This document shows, in pieces, positions 27,369-36,323 of a DNA stretch of 64,000 nucleotides. Made by a program: the position numbers and the translations under genes. The stretch spans positions 3,782,001 through 3,846,000 of the forward strand of contig NC_015564.1 in assembly GCF_000214175.1 (NCBI RefSeq), read 5' to 3'. The notes under the pieces were generated by a model. That model searched no databases. It had not been told where the DNA came from and saw only the letters and a program-made list of their open reading frames with translations. The first letter of the stretch is position 1. Each line of letters starts with the position of its first letter. This DNA is from Hoyosella subflava DQS3-9A1 (lineage in GTDB: Bacteria; Actinomycetota; Actinomycetes; Mycobacteriales; Mycobacteriaceae).

Positions 27369-28310
27369 GTGACGCACGAGATCCAGCCCCCGTGGACGGC
27401 TGACCGCAATGGCCGACAGAATCCGCTTGTCGACCGGAACAGGCCTGTACTGGTGCGCCCGTGTGGTGATGTCCAGATCGGCTGGGACCCTGAGACCGCT
27501 CTACTCATCTCACCGCCACGGGGGTGCAGTGCGGACGCTCTCGCCCGGATACTCCGTTCTCTGGACGGCACTGTCTCTATCGACGCGGCACTGCGGGCCG
27601 GTGAGCGCGCGGGCGCGACCCGGACGTCTTTCCTGACGCTCCTTAGTCACCTGCGGGACGCTGGCGTGCTTACAGGGGCCGGGCAGGCGTCCACACAGGG
27701 AATGCCCGCCGTTGCGCTGGCGGGACGGGGTCCTCTGGCGGATGTCCTCGCAGGCGCGCTCCCTGACCTCGGAGTGCGGTTAACACAGTTCACTACACCG
27801 AACCAGCAACGGTCGCAAGGGTGTATCGCGCGGACGCGCCCGCTCCTCGTCGTACTCACAGATTCTGCGCTTGTCAGCCCTGTCCTCAATGACTTCCTCA
27901 TCCGCGAGCAACTTCCCCATCTCGCCGTACGTGTGCGTGACGGGCGCGGACTAGTCGGTCCGCTTGTCCTCCCCGGTGCGACCAGTTGTCTCAGGTGTGC
28001 GGACCTGTACCGGGCCGATCGCGACCCTGAGTGGCCGCATATCGCCGCGCAGCTCACCGGCAGTGTCCCCCATGCGTCACCAGCGACGGTCCACGCGGCG
28101 GCGGGATATGCCCTCAGCCAGGTCGAACTTGTTCTCGCTGCGGCACGGAGGCCGAACAATACGGGCCCACCCGGACCGCCCGCGACGCTGGGAGCAACTG
28201 TGGAGATCGACCCGTTGATGGTCACCATGACGACACGGGACTGGCCGCGTCATCCCCTTTGTGCGTGCTGGACTGGCTCGCCTGACGGTGCCGGAAATTC
28301 GGCTGCCTGA
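27369..28310 (+). CDS. Orphan TOMM/cyclodehydratase-like (ThiF-family, SagC-type) protein
   Basis: 313 residues from GTG. The layout matches the Ocin-ThiF/leader-binding proteins that accompany YcaO enzymes: an N-terminal winged-helix RRE-like part to about residue 110 (VQIGWDPETALLISPP, LLSHLRDAGVL), a Rossmann-like middle (AVALAGRGPLADVLAGALPDLG) and zinc-type cysteine pairs CLRC (about residue 217) and CACW near the C-terminus. The middle domain lacks an obvious ATP-binding GxGxxG and adenylating Arg, so it is probably not an active E1. No YcaO, dehydrogenase or precursor peptide is within the window. Similar to M. tuberculosis Rv3196; function unknown. The ABC1 kinase follows 67 bases later. 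Confidence 0.75.
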   Translation: MTHEIQPPWTADRNGRQNPLVDRNRPVLVRPCGDVQIGWDPETALLISPPRGCSADALARILRSLDGTVSIDAALRAGERAGATRTSFLTLLSHLRDAGVLTGAGQASTQGMPAVALAGRGPLADVLAGALPDLGVRLTQFTTPNQQRSQGCIARTRPLLVVLTDSALVSPVLNDFLIREQLPHLAVRVRDGRGLVGPLVLPGATSCLRCADLYRADRDPEWPHIAAQLTGSVPHASPATVHAAAGYALSQVELVLAAARRPNNTGPPGPPATLGATVEIDPLMVTMTTRDWPRHPLCACWTGSPDGAGNSAA

Positions 28311-28377
28311 TGTACGGTTTCAGACACGACTGTCAGGGGAGTTGGGCACAGCCAGCAATTTCAGTAATGATGTTGGG

Positions 28378-29691
28378 GTGACTGCTATCCCACGAGGCCG
28401 CGCTGCCCGCACCGCAAAACTCGCCAGACTGCCGCTTGGCTACGCTGGCCGGGCGGCGGCGGGACTAGGCCGCCGGATCGCGGGGCAGAGCAGCGAAGAA
28501 GTAAGCGCCGAAATGGCTGCACGAGCCGCGGAGCAGCTCTTCAACGTCCTTGGTGAACTCAAGGGCGGCGCCATGAAGCTCGGCCAGGCGATGAGCGTTT
28601 TCGAAGCTGCCGTGCCAGAGCATCTATCCGCGCCGTACAGGGAGGCGCTGACTAAGCTGCAGCGGGACGCTCCGCCGATGCGCCCGCAGCAAGTCCATAG
28701 GGTTCTCGATCAACAACTCGGCACCTCCTGGCGGGATCACGTCTCCGAGTTCAATGAAGTACCGGCAGCCGCGGCGAGCATCGGTCAGGTACACAAAGCA
28801 AGATGGGCAGACGGCCGAGAGGTTGCTGTCAAGATCCAGTATCCAGGGGCGGATGAGGCGCTGCGTTCGGACCTGCGCCAGATCGGACGGCTCGCTCCCC
28901 TGTTCAAGCCGCTGGCACCAGGGACTGATATCCGCGCCCTCGTTGACGAACTCACCGCGAGGTCTGTCGAGGAACTGGACTATCGGCTCGAGGCTGACAA
29001 CCAGCGCACTTTCGCTGAGGCGTATGCGGATAGTCCGTACATCCGAGTCCCGAAGGTGGTGGCAAGCGCGCCGAAAGTCATCGTGACCGAGTGGATCGAG
29101 GGTCTGCCGCTGTCCCGTGTGATCGCCGGCGGCAGCGCGGTGCAGCGCAGTCACGCAGCGCAAATGCTCACAGAATTCGCTCTGTCGTCACCAGCGCTCA
29201 CGTCGATGGTTCACACGGACGCGCATCCGGGGAACTTCATGATCCTCGATGATGGACGGCTCGGCGTCATCGACTTCGGCGCGATCGTTTCGCTGAGCGG
29301 CGGCTTCCCGCCGGAACTGACGAAAATGATTCGGCTTGCTGTTGGGGAACACTACGGCGAATTGCTCGATCACATGCTGGAAGCGGGCTATCTAGTCGCG
29401 GAACGCTCCCCGGAGACCGAGGACCTAGCGGAGTTTTTGCATCCGCTGCTTGAACCACTTCGGACTGAATCGTTTACTTTCTCCAGGGAATGGATGCAGC
29501 GCGTCGCCGCTCAATACTCGGACTGGCGGGGTAACGAGTTCCGGACTGCGCGAACCTTCACGATGCCCGCGCAGTACATGATGCTGCATCGGGTGCTGCT
29601 CAGCACCGTGGCCGTGCTGTGCCAGCTCGACGCGCACGTACCTTTTGGCCAGATAGTTCGCCAGTGGGTGCCTGAGGCTGTTGCAGACTAG
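28378..29691 (+). CDS. ABC1/UbiB-family atypical kinase
   Basis: 437 residues from GTG 28378, chosen because VTAIPRGRAARTAKLARLP lines up with Rv3197-type N-termini. ABC1 hallmarks: ELKGGAMKLGQAMS (the KxGQ motif), AAAASIGQVHKA (Ala-rich loop replacing the P-loop), VAVKIQYPG (catalytic Lys), MVHTDAHPGNFM and VIDFGAIV (metal-binding Asp). UbiB-like kinases act in isoprenoid-quinone or lipid homeostasis as ATPases; mycobacteria use menaquinone, and the Rv3197 homologue has been linked to macrolide resistance, fitting its neighbour whiB7. A longer start at 28261 would overlap the previous gene. Cytosolic, perhaps peripheral to the membrane. Confidence 0.88.
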   Translation: MTAIPRGRAARTAKLARLPLGYAGRAAAGLGRRIAGQSSEEVSAEMAARAAEQLFNVLGELKGGAMKLGQAMSVFEAAVPEHLSAPYREALTKLQRDAPPMRPQQVHRVLDQQLGTSWRDHVSEFNEVPAAAASIGQVHKARWADGREVAVKIQYPGADEALRSDLRQIGRLAPLFKPLAPGTDIRALVDELTARSVEELDYRLEADNQRTFAEAYADSPYIRVPKVVASAPKVIVTEWIEGLPLSRVIAGGSAVQRSHAAQMLTEFALSSPALTSMVHTDAHPGNFMILDDGRLGVIDFGAIVSLSGGFPPELTKMIRLAVGEHYGELLDHMLEAGYLVAERSPETEDLAEFLHPLLEPLRTESFTFSREWMQRVAAQYSDWRGNEFRTARTFTMPAQYMMLHRVLLSTVAVLCQLDAHVPFGQIVRQWVPEAVAD

Positions 29692-29724
29692 CCCAACAAA
29701 CCCCCGGCACAGCGGGCCGGCTCC

Positions 29725-30036
29725 TCATGCGGCCGGTGATGCTTTCGGCGGGCGACCGCGCGGTCTTTTTCGCGCGACGATCGCGCCGTGATCAAGAATC
29801 TCGCCACCCCACACGCCCCAGGGTTCTTGCCGGTCGAGCGCAAGTTCGAGGCACCTCGCACGGACCGGGCACGCTGCGCACAGTGTTTTCGCGTATTCCA
29901 GGTCGGCGGGACTATCAGCGAACCACAGGTCAGGGTCCTCACGTCGGCACGGGAGTGCGCGAAGACGGTCCGGCAGAACGTGGACCACGGATGGGGATAG
30001 CGCGACACCGGTTCTGTGTCCAATGTCGATAGTCAC
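29725..30036 (-). CDS. whiB7: WhiB7 transcriptional regulator
   Basis: 103 residues from GTG with GAGGAG about eight bases upstream. The four iron-sulfur cysteines occur as LPCRRED then LCAACPVRARC. The WGVWGGE turn follows, and an AT-hook RKRPRGRPPK near the C-terminus separates WhiB7 from other WhiB proteins. WhiB7 binds SigA and activates intrinsic antibiotic-resistance genes (efflux, ribosome protection, erm) when translation stalls. It follows convergently on the ABC1 kinase gene. Regulation is expected from a leader of about 500 nt: a WhiB7-type promoter, a 71-codon upstream ORF and a hairpin are annotated separately. Confidence 0.96.
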   Translation of the reverse strand: MTIDIGHRTGVALSPSVVHVLPDRLRALPCRREDPDLWFADSPADLEYAKTLCAACPVRARCLELALDRQEPWGVWGGEILDHGAIVARKRPRGRPPKASPAA

Positions 30037-30159
30037 GGTAGTGCTCCTCGGGCTCAGGTGAAGGTTTGACTTAGTGCATTCCTTGACCAGCGGACCGGGG
30101 CCTCAGCTAATTGAGCGTCGTGACAGATGTTTTGGGCTGTCATGCGACGAGATGCCGAA

Positions 30160-30187
30160 GCCACGGATCCGACTGGCGGTCCGTGGC
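30160..30187 (-). promoter_or_regulatory. Leader hairpin between uORF and whiB7 (possible attenuator)
   Basis: GCCACGGA and TCCGTGGC form a perfect 8-bp stem with an inner CCG/CGG extension, 23 bases after the uORF stop. No U-run follows, so it may act with other structures or block ribosome access rather than be a simple terminator. Confidence 0.5.
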
Positions 30188-30210
30188 CTCGTGCGGCGGT
30201 AATCCCTCGG

Positions 30211-30426
30211 CTACGCCGTTCTGGGATTCGCTGTGAGACCTTGAACGGACCCTGGTGCGATCTGGCTGATGGGCTGCATGGCCGCTAGTTCTACGGCGGT
30301 TGCCGTGTCGCGGCGGCGCGCAGTCGCTACGTCGCCTGCAGTAGCGAGGAAAGCGGGGGCAGCAGCCGTCGCGCCCCATGCATTGACACCAATGCCATGG
30401 ATCGCACCTACGATTGCGTTGTCCAC
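30211..30426 (-). CDS. Upstream ORF (71 codons) in the whiB7 leader
   Basis: GTG start preceded by the strong ribosome site GAGGAGGAGCGAG. It encodes 71 residues, starting VDNAIVGAIHGIG and Ala/Thr-rich in the middle (TATAVELAAMQ), ending LTANPRTA. No known family is recognised; codon use is consistent with translation. It starts about 100 bases below the predicted whiB7 transcription start and ends 174 bases before whiB7. In Mycobacterium the whiB7 leader carries an uORF whose stalled translation controls read-through; this ORF is in the right place to do the same. It could alternatively be an independent small protein. A second short ORF (30054-30143) follows but has no ribosome site. Confidence 0.6.
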   Translation of the reverse strand: MDNAIVGAIHGIGVNAWGATAAAPAFLATAGDVATARRRDTATAVELAAMQPISQIAPGSVQGLTANPRTA

Positions 30427-30533
30427 CTCGCTCCTCCTCAGTCAGATCGGGAGGCACCTAAGAGTGAGCCCTGCCCGAGTTGTGACACGCGCGACGCCAG
30501 CAGTAGCCGGCCCCTCGCGTGTCGGGTGTTTTC

Positions 30534-30571
30534 AGAGTAATCCGTGACCTACAGAAGGCACAACCTATTTT
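30534..30571 (-). promoter_or_regulatory. WhiB7-type promoter of whiB7
   Basis: On the minus strand AAAAT (30571-30567) precedes GGTTGTG (30565-30559), then, after about 19 bases, TACTCT (30539-30534) as a -10. The A-rich element just upstream of a GGTTG-type -35 is the recognised signature of WhiB7/SigA-activated promoters, indicating positive autoregulation. Predicted transcription starts near 30527. Confidence 0.7.
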
Positions 30572-30605
30572 CTAGCTGCACAAACACATTCCGGTGTACC
30601 CATTC

Positions 30606-32696
30606 TCAGCGCCCTCCCGCGCCGTTGACGACCGCGAGAACATCCGCGCCGAACCGCTCGAGCTTCGCGGCGCCTATACCGGGGATCTTCACGAGTGCTG
30701 CCCCGTCGGCTGGCTGTTTCTCAGCAATTGCAGTGAGCGTTGCGTCGGTGAACACCACGAACGCGGGGACATCAAGGTCACGTGCGGTTGCGAGGCGCCA
30801 CGTCTTCAAACGTTCGAAGAGTTCCTCCCCCGCCGGATCGAGAGGGTTCCGCGTGGCTTTAGACCGCTTACCTGCCGATCCACTAGCGGCGCGCTGGGCG
30901 GAAGAACCCGCTGGCAGAAACGGAGCGAGGAAACGCGAGGGCTTGCGCGTCTTGCGGCCGCCTTCTCCGCGCGCAAGCGCCCAGGTAAGCGTCAGATGTT
31001 CACGCGCACGCGTCACGCCGACATAGAAGAGACGGCGTTCCTCTTCGATCGCGGTCTCCGCGCCCGTCCCATCACGGTCACCGAGAGCATGCGAAATGGG
31101 CAACGTCCCGTCGGTCAGGCCAGCGAGGAAAACGGCATCCCATTCGAGGCCCTTTGCAGCATGAAGCGAAGCGAGGGTCACACCATCCACCACTGGTGGC
31201 TGGCGAGACGCGGCTCTCTCCTGCAATTCACTGACAAGTTCCTTAATCGTCAGAGTCGGCTGCATCGCGACCAGGTCCGCGGCTAGTCGCTCCAGCGCGA
31301 CGAGCGACTCCCACCGTTCCCGTGCCTGCTGTCCCGGGGGCGCAGCATCACCAAGGCCATGCGGCACCAGCACTGCTCGCACCAATCGGTCCATCGGCAC
31401 GTCCTCAGGCAAATCAGTCCGTTCCGCCGCTGCGCGCAGCGCCCCCATTGCCTGTTTCACCTCTGTCCGTGAGAAAAACCCTTCACCACCTCGCACCTGA
31501 AAAGGGATCTTCGCTTCCGTCAGTGCCTGCTCATACACCTCTGACTGGGCATTGATCCGAAACAAGATAGCCATTTCAGACGCAGGAACCCCGCGCTTCT
31601 GAAGCTTCTTGATGCGCGCAGCGATCCCCGCGGCTTCAGTCGCTTCATCATCGAACTGAGTGAACTCCGGGTCGGGCCCGTTCGCTCGCTGTCCAACAAG
31701 TTCGAGCCGCATACCCGCGATCCGGCCACGAGCGGCACCGATCACATCATTCGCCAGCCCTACCACCTGCGGGGTCGAACGATAGTCGCGGACGAGACGG
31801 ACCACGGTAGCTTCGGGGAAGCGGCGGGAGAAGTTCAATAGGTACGCAGGCGTTGCGCCTGTGAAGGAGTAAATGGTCTGGTTCGCATCACCGACGACCG
31901 TCAGATCGTCCCGTTCACCGAGCCACGCATCGAGTACGCGCTGCTGTAGCGGAGTCACATCCTGGTACTCGTCGACGAGGAACGAGCGGTAGCGATCGCG
32001 AAACTCATCGGCGACGACCGCATTCTCCTCCAGTGCGGCGGCGGTGAACATCAGAAGGTCGTCAAAGTCGAGCATCATCGTGTCACCGGAGACTTTGAGC
32101 TGCTCGTAGTTCTGGTAGACACGGGTAAAAATCTCAGGCGGAGCAGGTGAGTCACGGCCCTCTTCCACGACCGCGGCGGCGTAATCGTCCGGCGCGATCA
32201 GGCGCGACTTCGCCCATTCAATCTCTGCAGTGAGGTCACGTACGCTGTCCGGATCCGTCGATGCGCGAGCAGCCTGGGCCGCCTGCCGAACAGCGGGGAA
32301 CTTCCGATCCATCAGCTGCCACGATGTGTCGCCAATGACGCGCGGCCAGAAGTATCTGAGCTGGCGCATTGCTGCAGCGTGAAAGGTCCTGGCCTGCACG
32401 GTTCCGCATGACGGATCCGCGGCCCCAGTGGCGGCAAGCTCGCGCAACCGCGTCCGCATTTCCCCCGCAGCCCTCGTCGTGAACGTGACGGCAAGGACCT
32501 GCCCCGCCGCCACGTGGCCGGAGGAGACCAGATGCGCGATTCGGCGCGTGACGGTCCGTGTCTTTCCGGTGCCCGCTCCCGCTAACACACACACAGGACC
32601 ACGAGGCGCGAGGACAGCAGCGCGCTGTTCCGGGTCGAGACCGTCCAGCAAGTCCGTAGCGGAGATAAGGGTTTTGGTCGCGGAAGGTCGGGACAT
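30606..32696 (-). CDS. uvrD2: ATP-dependent DNA helicase UvrD2
   Basis: About 696 residues. Superfamily 1A helicase motifs in order: GAGTGKTRT (Walker A), [11 protein letters not shown] (Ia), [11 protein letters not shown] (II), [15 protein letters not shown] (III), [10 protein letters not shown] (IV), [13 protein letters not shown] (V) and [11 protein letters not shown] (VI). A C-terminal HRDC domain ([23 protein letters not shown]) defines UvrD2, the actinobacterial helicase involved in replication and repair and needed for viability in mycobacteria. Start ATG 32696 (MSRPSATKT), though the ATG three codons earlier is equally possible. Divergent from mrx1. No tetracysteine linker is visible between the motor and HRDC regions, unlike some UvrD2 orthologues. 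Confidence 0.95.
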   Translation of the reverse strand: MSRPSATKTLISATDLLDGLDPEQRAAVLAPRGPVCVLAGAGTGKTRTVTRRIAHLVSSGHVAAGQVLAVTFTTRAAGEMRTRLRELAATGAADPSCGTVQARTFHAAAMRQLRYFWPRVIGDTSWQLMDRKFPAVRQAAQAARASTDPDSVRDLTAEIEWAKSRLIAPDDYAAAVVEEGRDSPAPPEIFTRVYQNYEQLKVSGDTMMLDFDDLLMFTAAALEENAVVADEFRDRYRSFLVDEYQDVTPLQQRVLDAWLGERDDLTVVGDANQTIYSFTGATPAYLLNFSRRFPEATVVRLVRDYRSTPQVVGLANDVIGAARGRIAGMRLELVGQRANGPDPEFTQFDDEATEAAGIAARIKKLQKRGVPASEMAILFRINAQSEVYEQALTEAKIPFQVRGGEGFFSRTEVKQAMGALRAAAERTDLPEDVPMDRLVRAVLVPHGLGDAAPPGQQARERWESLVALERLAADLVAMQPTLTIKELVSELQERAASRQPPVVDGVTLASLHAAKGLEWDAVFLAGLTDGTLPISHALGDRDGTGAETAIEEERRLFYVGVTRAREHLTLTWALARGEGGRKTRKPSRFLAPFLPAGSSAQRAASGSAGKRSKATRNPLDPAGEELFERLKTWRLATARDLDVPAFVVFTDATLTAIAEKQPADGAALVKIPGIGAAKLERFGADVLAVVNGAGGR

Positions 32697-32791
32697 GGGT
32701 CCCATCATGGCAGGTGGGTACGACAGTGAAGAATCCCACACCCCGGCCATCATCCGGAATGTCCGGGCTTGACGAGTGGTTCACTCTCAGC

Positions 32792-33055
32792 GTGACAGAT
32801 GTAGCGATTTCTCAGAACAGCCCGATCACGGTGTATTCCACGACATGGTGCGGATATTGCATTCGCCTCAAGAAGCAGCTCAGTGCAGCGGGGATTGCGT
32901 ACGAGGAGGTCGATATTGAATTCGACCAGCATGCCGCTGATTTCGTTGGCAGAGTGAACAACGGCAATCACGTGGTGCCCACTGTGAAGTTCCCCAACGG
33001 TGCGACCGCCACGAACCCGTCCCTCGCGCAGGTCAAGCAGATTCTGGCGAACTAA
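32792..33055 (+). CDS. mrx1: Mycoredoxin-1 (glutaredoxin-like)
   Basis: 87 residues from GTG. The thioredoxin fold holds the redox motif WCGYC in YSTTWCGYCIRLK, followed by NGNHVVPTVKFPNGA with the cis-Pro and thiol-cofactor-binding region. Mycoredoxin reduces mixed disulfides formed with mycothiol, the actinobacterial glutathione substitute. Alternative starts at 32759 (ATG) and further upstream exist; the GTG gives a length near that of Rv3198A. Its stop overlaps the convergent nudC stop by four bases. Confidence 0.9.
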   Translation: MTDVAISQNSPITVYSTTWCGYCIRLKKQLSAAGIAYEEVDIEFDQHAADFVGRVNNGNHVVPTVKFPNGATATNPSLAQVKQILAN

Positions 33056-34005
33056 GATCGCGCGCGCCGGGCCTGTACCCAGGCCGTCAGAATGCCGTGG
33101 GCGATAGAAACAGCCCCTGGCGGGGTGAATGTGGCAGCCGCGGTCAGAGTCCGGCTACGGGTTGTGCGTGCGGCGGCAGCCATGGTGGCCACCGCGGATT
33201 CGACCTCGGTGAGACTGAACCATCGCGCTTCCTCAATTTCCCCGGGTTCAGGAATGATGGGTTGGGCCGGATCTGCGAGCGCGTGGTAGCCGAGCATCAG
33301 TGACCGAGGGAAAGGCCACGGCTGGCTGCCCAGGTAGCGGATGTCGCGCACTGCAACTCCCACTTCTTCTCCGACTTCACGATGCACGCACGCCTCAGCG
33401 GATTCTCCTGCCTCGACGAAGCCCGCGAGCAGCGAGTACCGGCCCGACGGCCAAGATGGCTGTCGAGCGAGCAGAACGCGGTCTCCCCCGTCGTGCACAA
33501 GGCAAATGACCGCAGGGTCGGTTCGGGGATAGTCCTCACGGCCACACGACTGGCATCGGCGCGCCCATCCCGCCGAGATGGCGGCTGTCGGGCCGCCACA
33601 CACAGCGCAGTAGCGGGCCGCGTCATGCCAGTTCAGGACGGCCTGAGCCGTGGTGAAGAGACCAGCATCACGAGGGCTGAGAAGTGAGCCCGCCTCACGC
33701 AGCGTCGTGACCGGCCCTGGTGGCAGCGACCCGCGCACCGCCCAGACGTGACGCCCGGATTCTTCTTCCCCTTCAATGGCGATCAGAATCGCGTTCGATG
33801 GCGGCGCCTTCGCTACGTCCGGCCCCGCGAGAAGGTGCAGCCGGGTGGCCGTACCGAACGCATGATTCTGCTCGTTGAGCAGGAGCAACTTTGCGTGCTT
33901 CCAGCCTGCTTCTAGGACATCTGGAGCGTCCCGGAGCTCGGCTGCGCGTTCTAGCGCGGATCTAGAGAGCGCCGGGGTGTTCGCGAGCTCAAATGCATTA
34001 ATCAC
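33052..34005 (-). CDS. nudC: NAD(+) diphosphatase NudC (Nudix, zinc-binding)
   Basis: 317 residues. The zinc ribbon has CAVCGG and CQSCGRE (about residues 132-152). The Nudix box is GFVEAGESAEACVHREVGEEVG, with metal-binding REVGEE, followed by the NADH-pyrophosphatase signature SQPWPFPRS. It hydrolyses NAD(H) to NMN(H) and AMP and in other bacteria also removes 5' NAD caps from RNA. Its ATG overlaps the stop of the potassium-channel gene as ATGA, so the two form an operon. Convergent with mrx1. Matches Rv3199c in context. Confidence 0.95.
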   Translation of the reverse strand: MINAFELANTPALSRSALERAAELRDAPDVLEAGWKHAKLLLLNEQNHAFGTATRLHLLAGPDVAKAPPSNAILIAIEGEEESGRHVWAVRGSLPPGPVTTLREAGSLLSPRDAGLFTTAQAVLNWHDAARYCAVCGGPTAAISAGWARRCQSCGREDYPRTDPAVICLVHDGGDRVLLARQPSWPSGRYSLLAGFVEAGESAEACVHREVGEEVGVAVRDIRYLGSQPWPFPRSLMLGYHALADPAQPIIPEPGEIEEARWFSLTEVESAVATMAAAARTTRSRTLTAAATFTPPGAVSIAHGILTAWVQARRARS

Positions 34006-35093
34006 TGTCGTCTGTCATCGTGTGCACGGCGGATATAGAGAAGCCGATCGTTCTTTTCGACAGTACCCACGGATGGGTCATCCACTCGAGTCAAGCGCCC
34101 CTCCCGCACCACGCCCAGCACGATATCGCGGAGTTGACGAGGCGAACCGCCGACCTCATCCCTGGCGACTGGCCGTTCCGCGATCGCGAAACCCACTTCG
34201 GGCGTGAGCAGATCCTCAATCATTTCGACGACGTTCGGGGTTGTTGTCGCGATCCCGAGTAGACGTCCCGCAGTTTCTGACGACACGACGACTGAGTCAG
34301 CTCCTGACTGCTTGAGCAGGTGCGTATTCTCCGCTTCTCTGATCGATGCGACGATCTTCGCGCGCGGCGCGAGTTCGCGGGCCGTCAGGGTTGCCAGCAC
34401 GGCTGAGTCATCTCGATTGGTCGCGACCACAATCGCTGCCGCGTGCGGGGCCCCGGCCAGTTTCAGCACATCCGACCGTGTCGCAGAGCCGTGAACCGTA
34501 ACGAGCCCACGCGTTTGTGCGTGGTCGAGCACAGATTGTTCCGTGTCGACCACGACGATCTCGGACGGCCGCACGCCGTCTCCGATCATTGCGTCAACTG
34601 CGGTGCGGCCTTTGGTTCCGTAACCCACAACTATGGTGTGATTGCGCACCTGCTGCCTCCAGCGCTGAATTCTCCAGGCCTGCCTGGAAGTCTCCGTGAG
34701 GACCTCTAGCGTCGTGCCGATAAGCAAGATGAAGAACATCACCCGGAGCGGCGTGATGATGAAAATGTTGGTAGCTCGCGCGAACGGCGTCAGCGGAGCG
34801 ATATCTCCATAGCCCGTCGTGGACAGGCTGACCGTGGCGTAGTACAAGCAGTCCAGATAGGTCAACGGTGCATCGGTCGAGTTGCTGTAACCGTCTCGGT
34901 CGAAATACACCAGCGTAGACGTCAGAACTAGCGCCACGATCGCCCCGACGATGCGCCTCGTTATCGCTTGGACGGGACTCCGCTTGAGCTTCGGCATCGT
35001 GACTACGCCGACCAGCGCGTAGAGTGGCCGCTCCGTCAGCGGTTCTGCGGGCTCCCCGCCCTTCCGCACAAGACTTCGCACCCGCGGAAGCAT
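34002..35093 (-). CDS. Potassium channel with RCK/TrkA domain
   Basis: 363 residues from ATG 35093. Two membrane helices (about residues 45-65 and 110-132) flank the selectivity filter in STTGYGDI. An RCK domain follows: VVGYGTKGRTAVDAMI Rossmann motif, VVVDTEQ acidic cofactor residue, VHGSATRSDVL and VVATNRDD, then a TrkA_C domain at the end. It is a tetrameric 2TM K+ channel gated by ligand or redox state in the membrane. It forms an operon with nudC, so NAD(H) sensing by the RCK Rossmann fold is conceivable. A long upstream extension rich in Cys and Arg is unlikely to be translated. Confidence 0.92.
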   Translation of the reverse strand: MLPRVRSLVRKGGEPAEPLTERPLYALVGVVTMPKLKRSPVQAITRRIVGAIVALVLTSTLVYFDRDGYSNSTDAPLTYLDCLYYATVSLSTTGYGDIAPLTPFARATNIFIITPLRVMFFILLIGTTLEVLTETSRQAWRIQRWRQQVRNHTIVVGYGTKGRTAVDAMIGDGVRPSEIVVVDTEQSVLDHAQTRGLVTVHGSATRSDVLKLAGAPHAAAIVVATNRDDSAVLATLTARELAPRAKIVASIREAENTHLLKQSGADSVVVSSETAGRLLGIATTTPNVVEMIEDLLTPEVGFAIAERPVARDEVGGSPRQLRDIVLGVVREGRLTRVDDPSVGTVEKNDRLLYIRRAHDDRRQ

Positions 35094-35166
35094 ATCGCCA
35101 GCACCCGGGTTGTGCTGACGAGTCAGGGCTACCGAGCCCGAGCCGTAACAAGTGGCGGTGCAGTGG

Positions 35167-36312
35167 CTAGGCCGACACGACGGCCGACTCCACTTCACGC
35201 ACGTCAAGATGCAGACACGTATCGCGCACAACACCTAGGCCGTAGGCCTGAATTGCGCCAAGTACCCCGGTACGGCGGTGCACCGAACGTGTGCTGGCGT
35301 GCGACTCCACAGTGGCAGCCCACGCCATCAACGAAGCCGTGAGTTCGTACCCGTTCGGCCCGGCGAGCGTTATTTCGCTGAGCTTGTGTTTCGACTTCGA
35401 GAAGACCCGCGCAGAAACAAGCACTCCTGAGCGGTCGCGCTCATGTGATTCCGGTCCGTCCTTGCCAAAACCGCCTAAACGCGCCCCAACGGTCGAGACG
35501 ACGCGTTTCGCTCCGGGCAGTCGACGGATCAGTGGGCCCGCGAGGCTCGCGGTCGCGAGCAGCGGAGATGCCTTACCGAACCAGCCGAGGTACACATCGA
35601 GTTCCTGCAGGCTCGGCGACACTTCCGGAAGCGTCAGGTGTTCAGTTGTCCCAATACTGAATCCCGAGTACTTGCGGCCACCAATCCGGAATGAACTGCT
35701 TCGCGCACCGGGCCGTTCCGCACGGATTCCGTTCCGGTACGTGTACGAGCGTTCAAGACTCGATCCGGCGAGAGATGCGATAGTTCCGCGACTCAGCGAA
35801 CACAACGACCCGCCAGTGCTGAAGTACCCGATCTCCAAACGATGCGGCACCCCCATCTCGGCCGCCCGCTCTAGCGCCCAAGCTCCGGCGAGCTGTCCTG
35901 TCACATATTCGTTGCCGAAACCTGGCAGGATGCGCGCACCCCGGTTCGCCGCGCGGGTGCCGAGCTTCTCGAACGTCCACCGGATAAACGGAGGCTCACC
36001 CGCTGAGTCGATGTAGGAGGCACCCGCTTCAGCGGCAGCTTCCGCCACCGTGCGACCGTGGCTGTGGAATGGCCCGACGGTGGTGACGATGACATCATCC
36101 GCCGAGATGGTGCGGCGCAGTGTCCCGACGTCGTGCACGTCGAGAACCATCGTGTACGGCGGGTCCGAGGGGCGAATCTCCGCGGCACGCCTGTCGAGCG
36201 CCGCGCGGTCGCGTCCCACGAGGACAGGGACTTCGCCGCGTTCAAGAAGCGCTCGCGCGACCAGTCCCCCGGTGTATCCGGTTGCGCCAAAGAGCAGGAT
36301 TCTTCTCGTCAT
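35167..36312 (-). CDS. Saccharopine dehydrogenase-like NAD(P)-binding reductase
   Basis: 381 residues. N-terminal Rossmann motif LFGATGYTGGLVARALL, LVGRDRAALD, then VVTTVGPFHSHG and ASYIDSAGEPPFIR, as in the Sacchrp_dh_NADP family that includes the trans-acting enoyl reductase of phthiocerol lipids and uncharacterised lipid reductases. No transmembrane segment is clear. It ends 73 bases before the K+-channel gene and starts 11 bases after the adnB stop, in the same direction. This gene is not, as far as I recall, at this position in M. tuberculosis, so it is an insertion in an otherwise conserved order. True lysine-pathway activity is unlikely. Confidence 0.85.
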   Translation of the reverse strand: MTRRILLFGATGYTGGLVARALLERGEVPVLVGRDRAALDRRAAEIRPSDPPYTMVLDVHDVGTLRRTISADDVIVTTVGPFHSHGRTVAEAAAEAGASYIDSAGEPPFIRWTFEKLGTRAANRGARILPGFGNEYVTGQLAGAWALERAAEMGVPHRLEIGYFSTGGSLCSLSRGTIASLAGSSLERSYTYRNGIRAERPGARSSSFRIGGRKYSGFSIGTTEHLTLPEVSPSLQELDVYLGWFGKASPLLATASLAGPLIRRLPGAKRVVSTVGARLGGFGKDGPESHERDRSGVLVSARVFSKSKHKLSEITLAGPNGYELTASLMAWAATVESHASTRSVHRRTGVLGAIQAYGLGVVRDTCLHLDVREVESAVVSA

Positions 36313-36323
36313 ATTGTCCGAGC

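Noticed and set aside
30054-30143. Second, 29-residue upstream ORF before whiB7
   Set aside because: Starts at an ATG without a ribosome site; the 71-codon ORF is far better supported. Kept only as a note.
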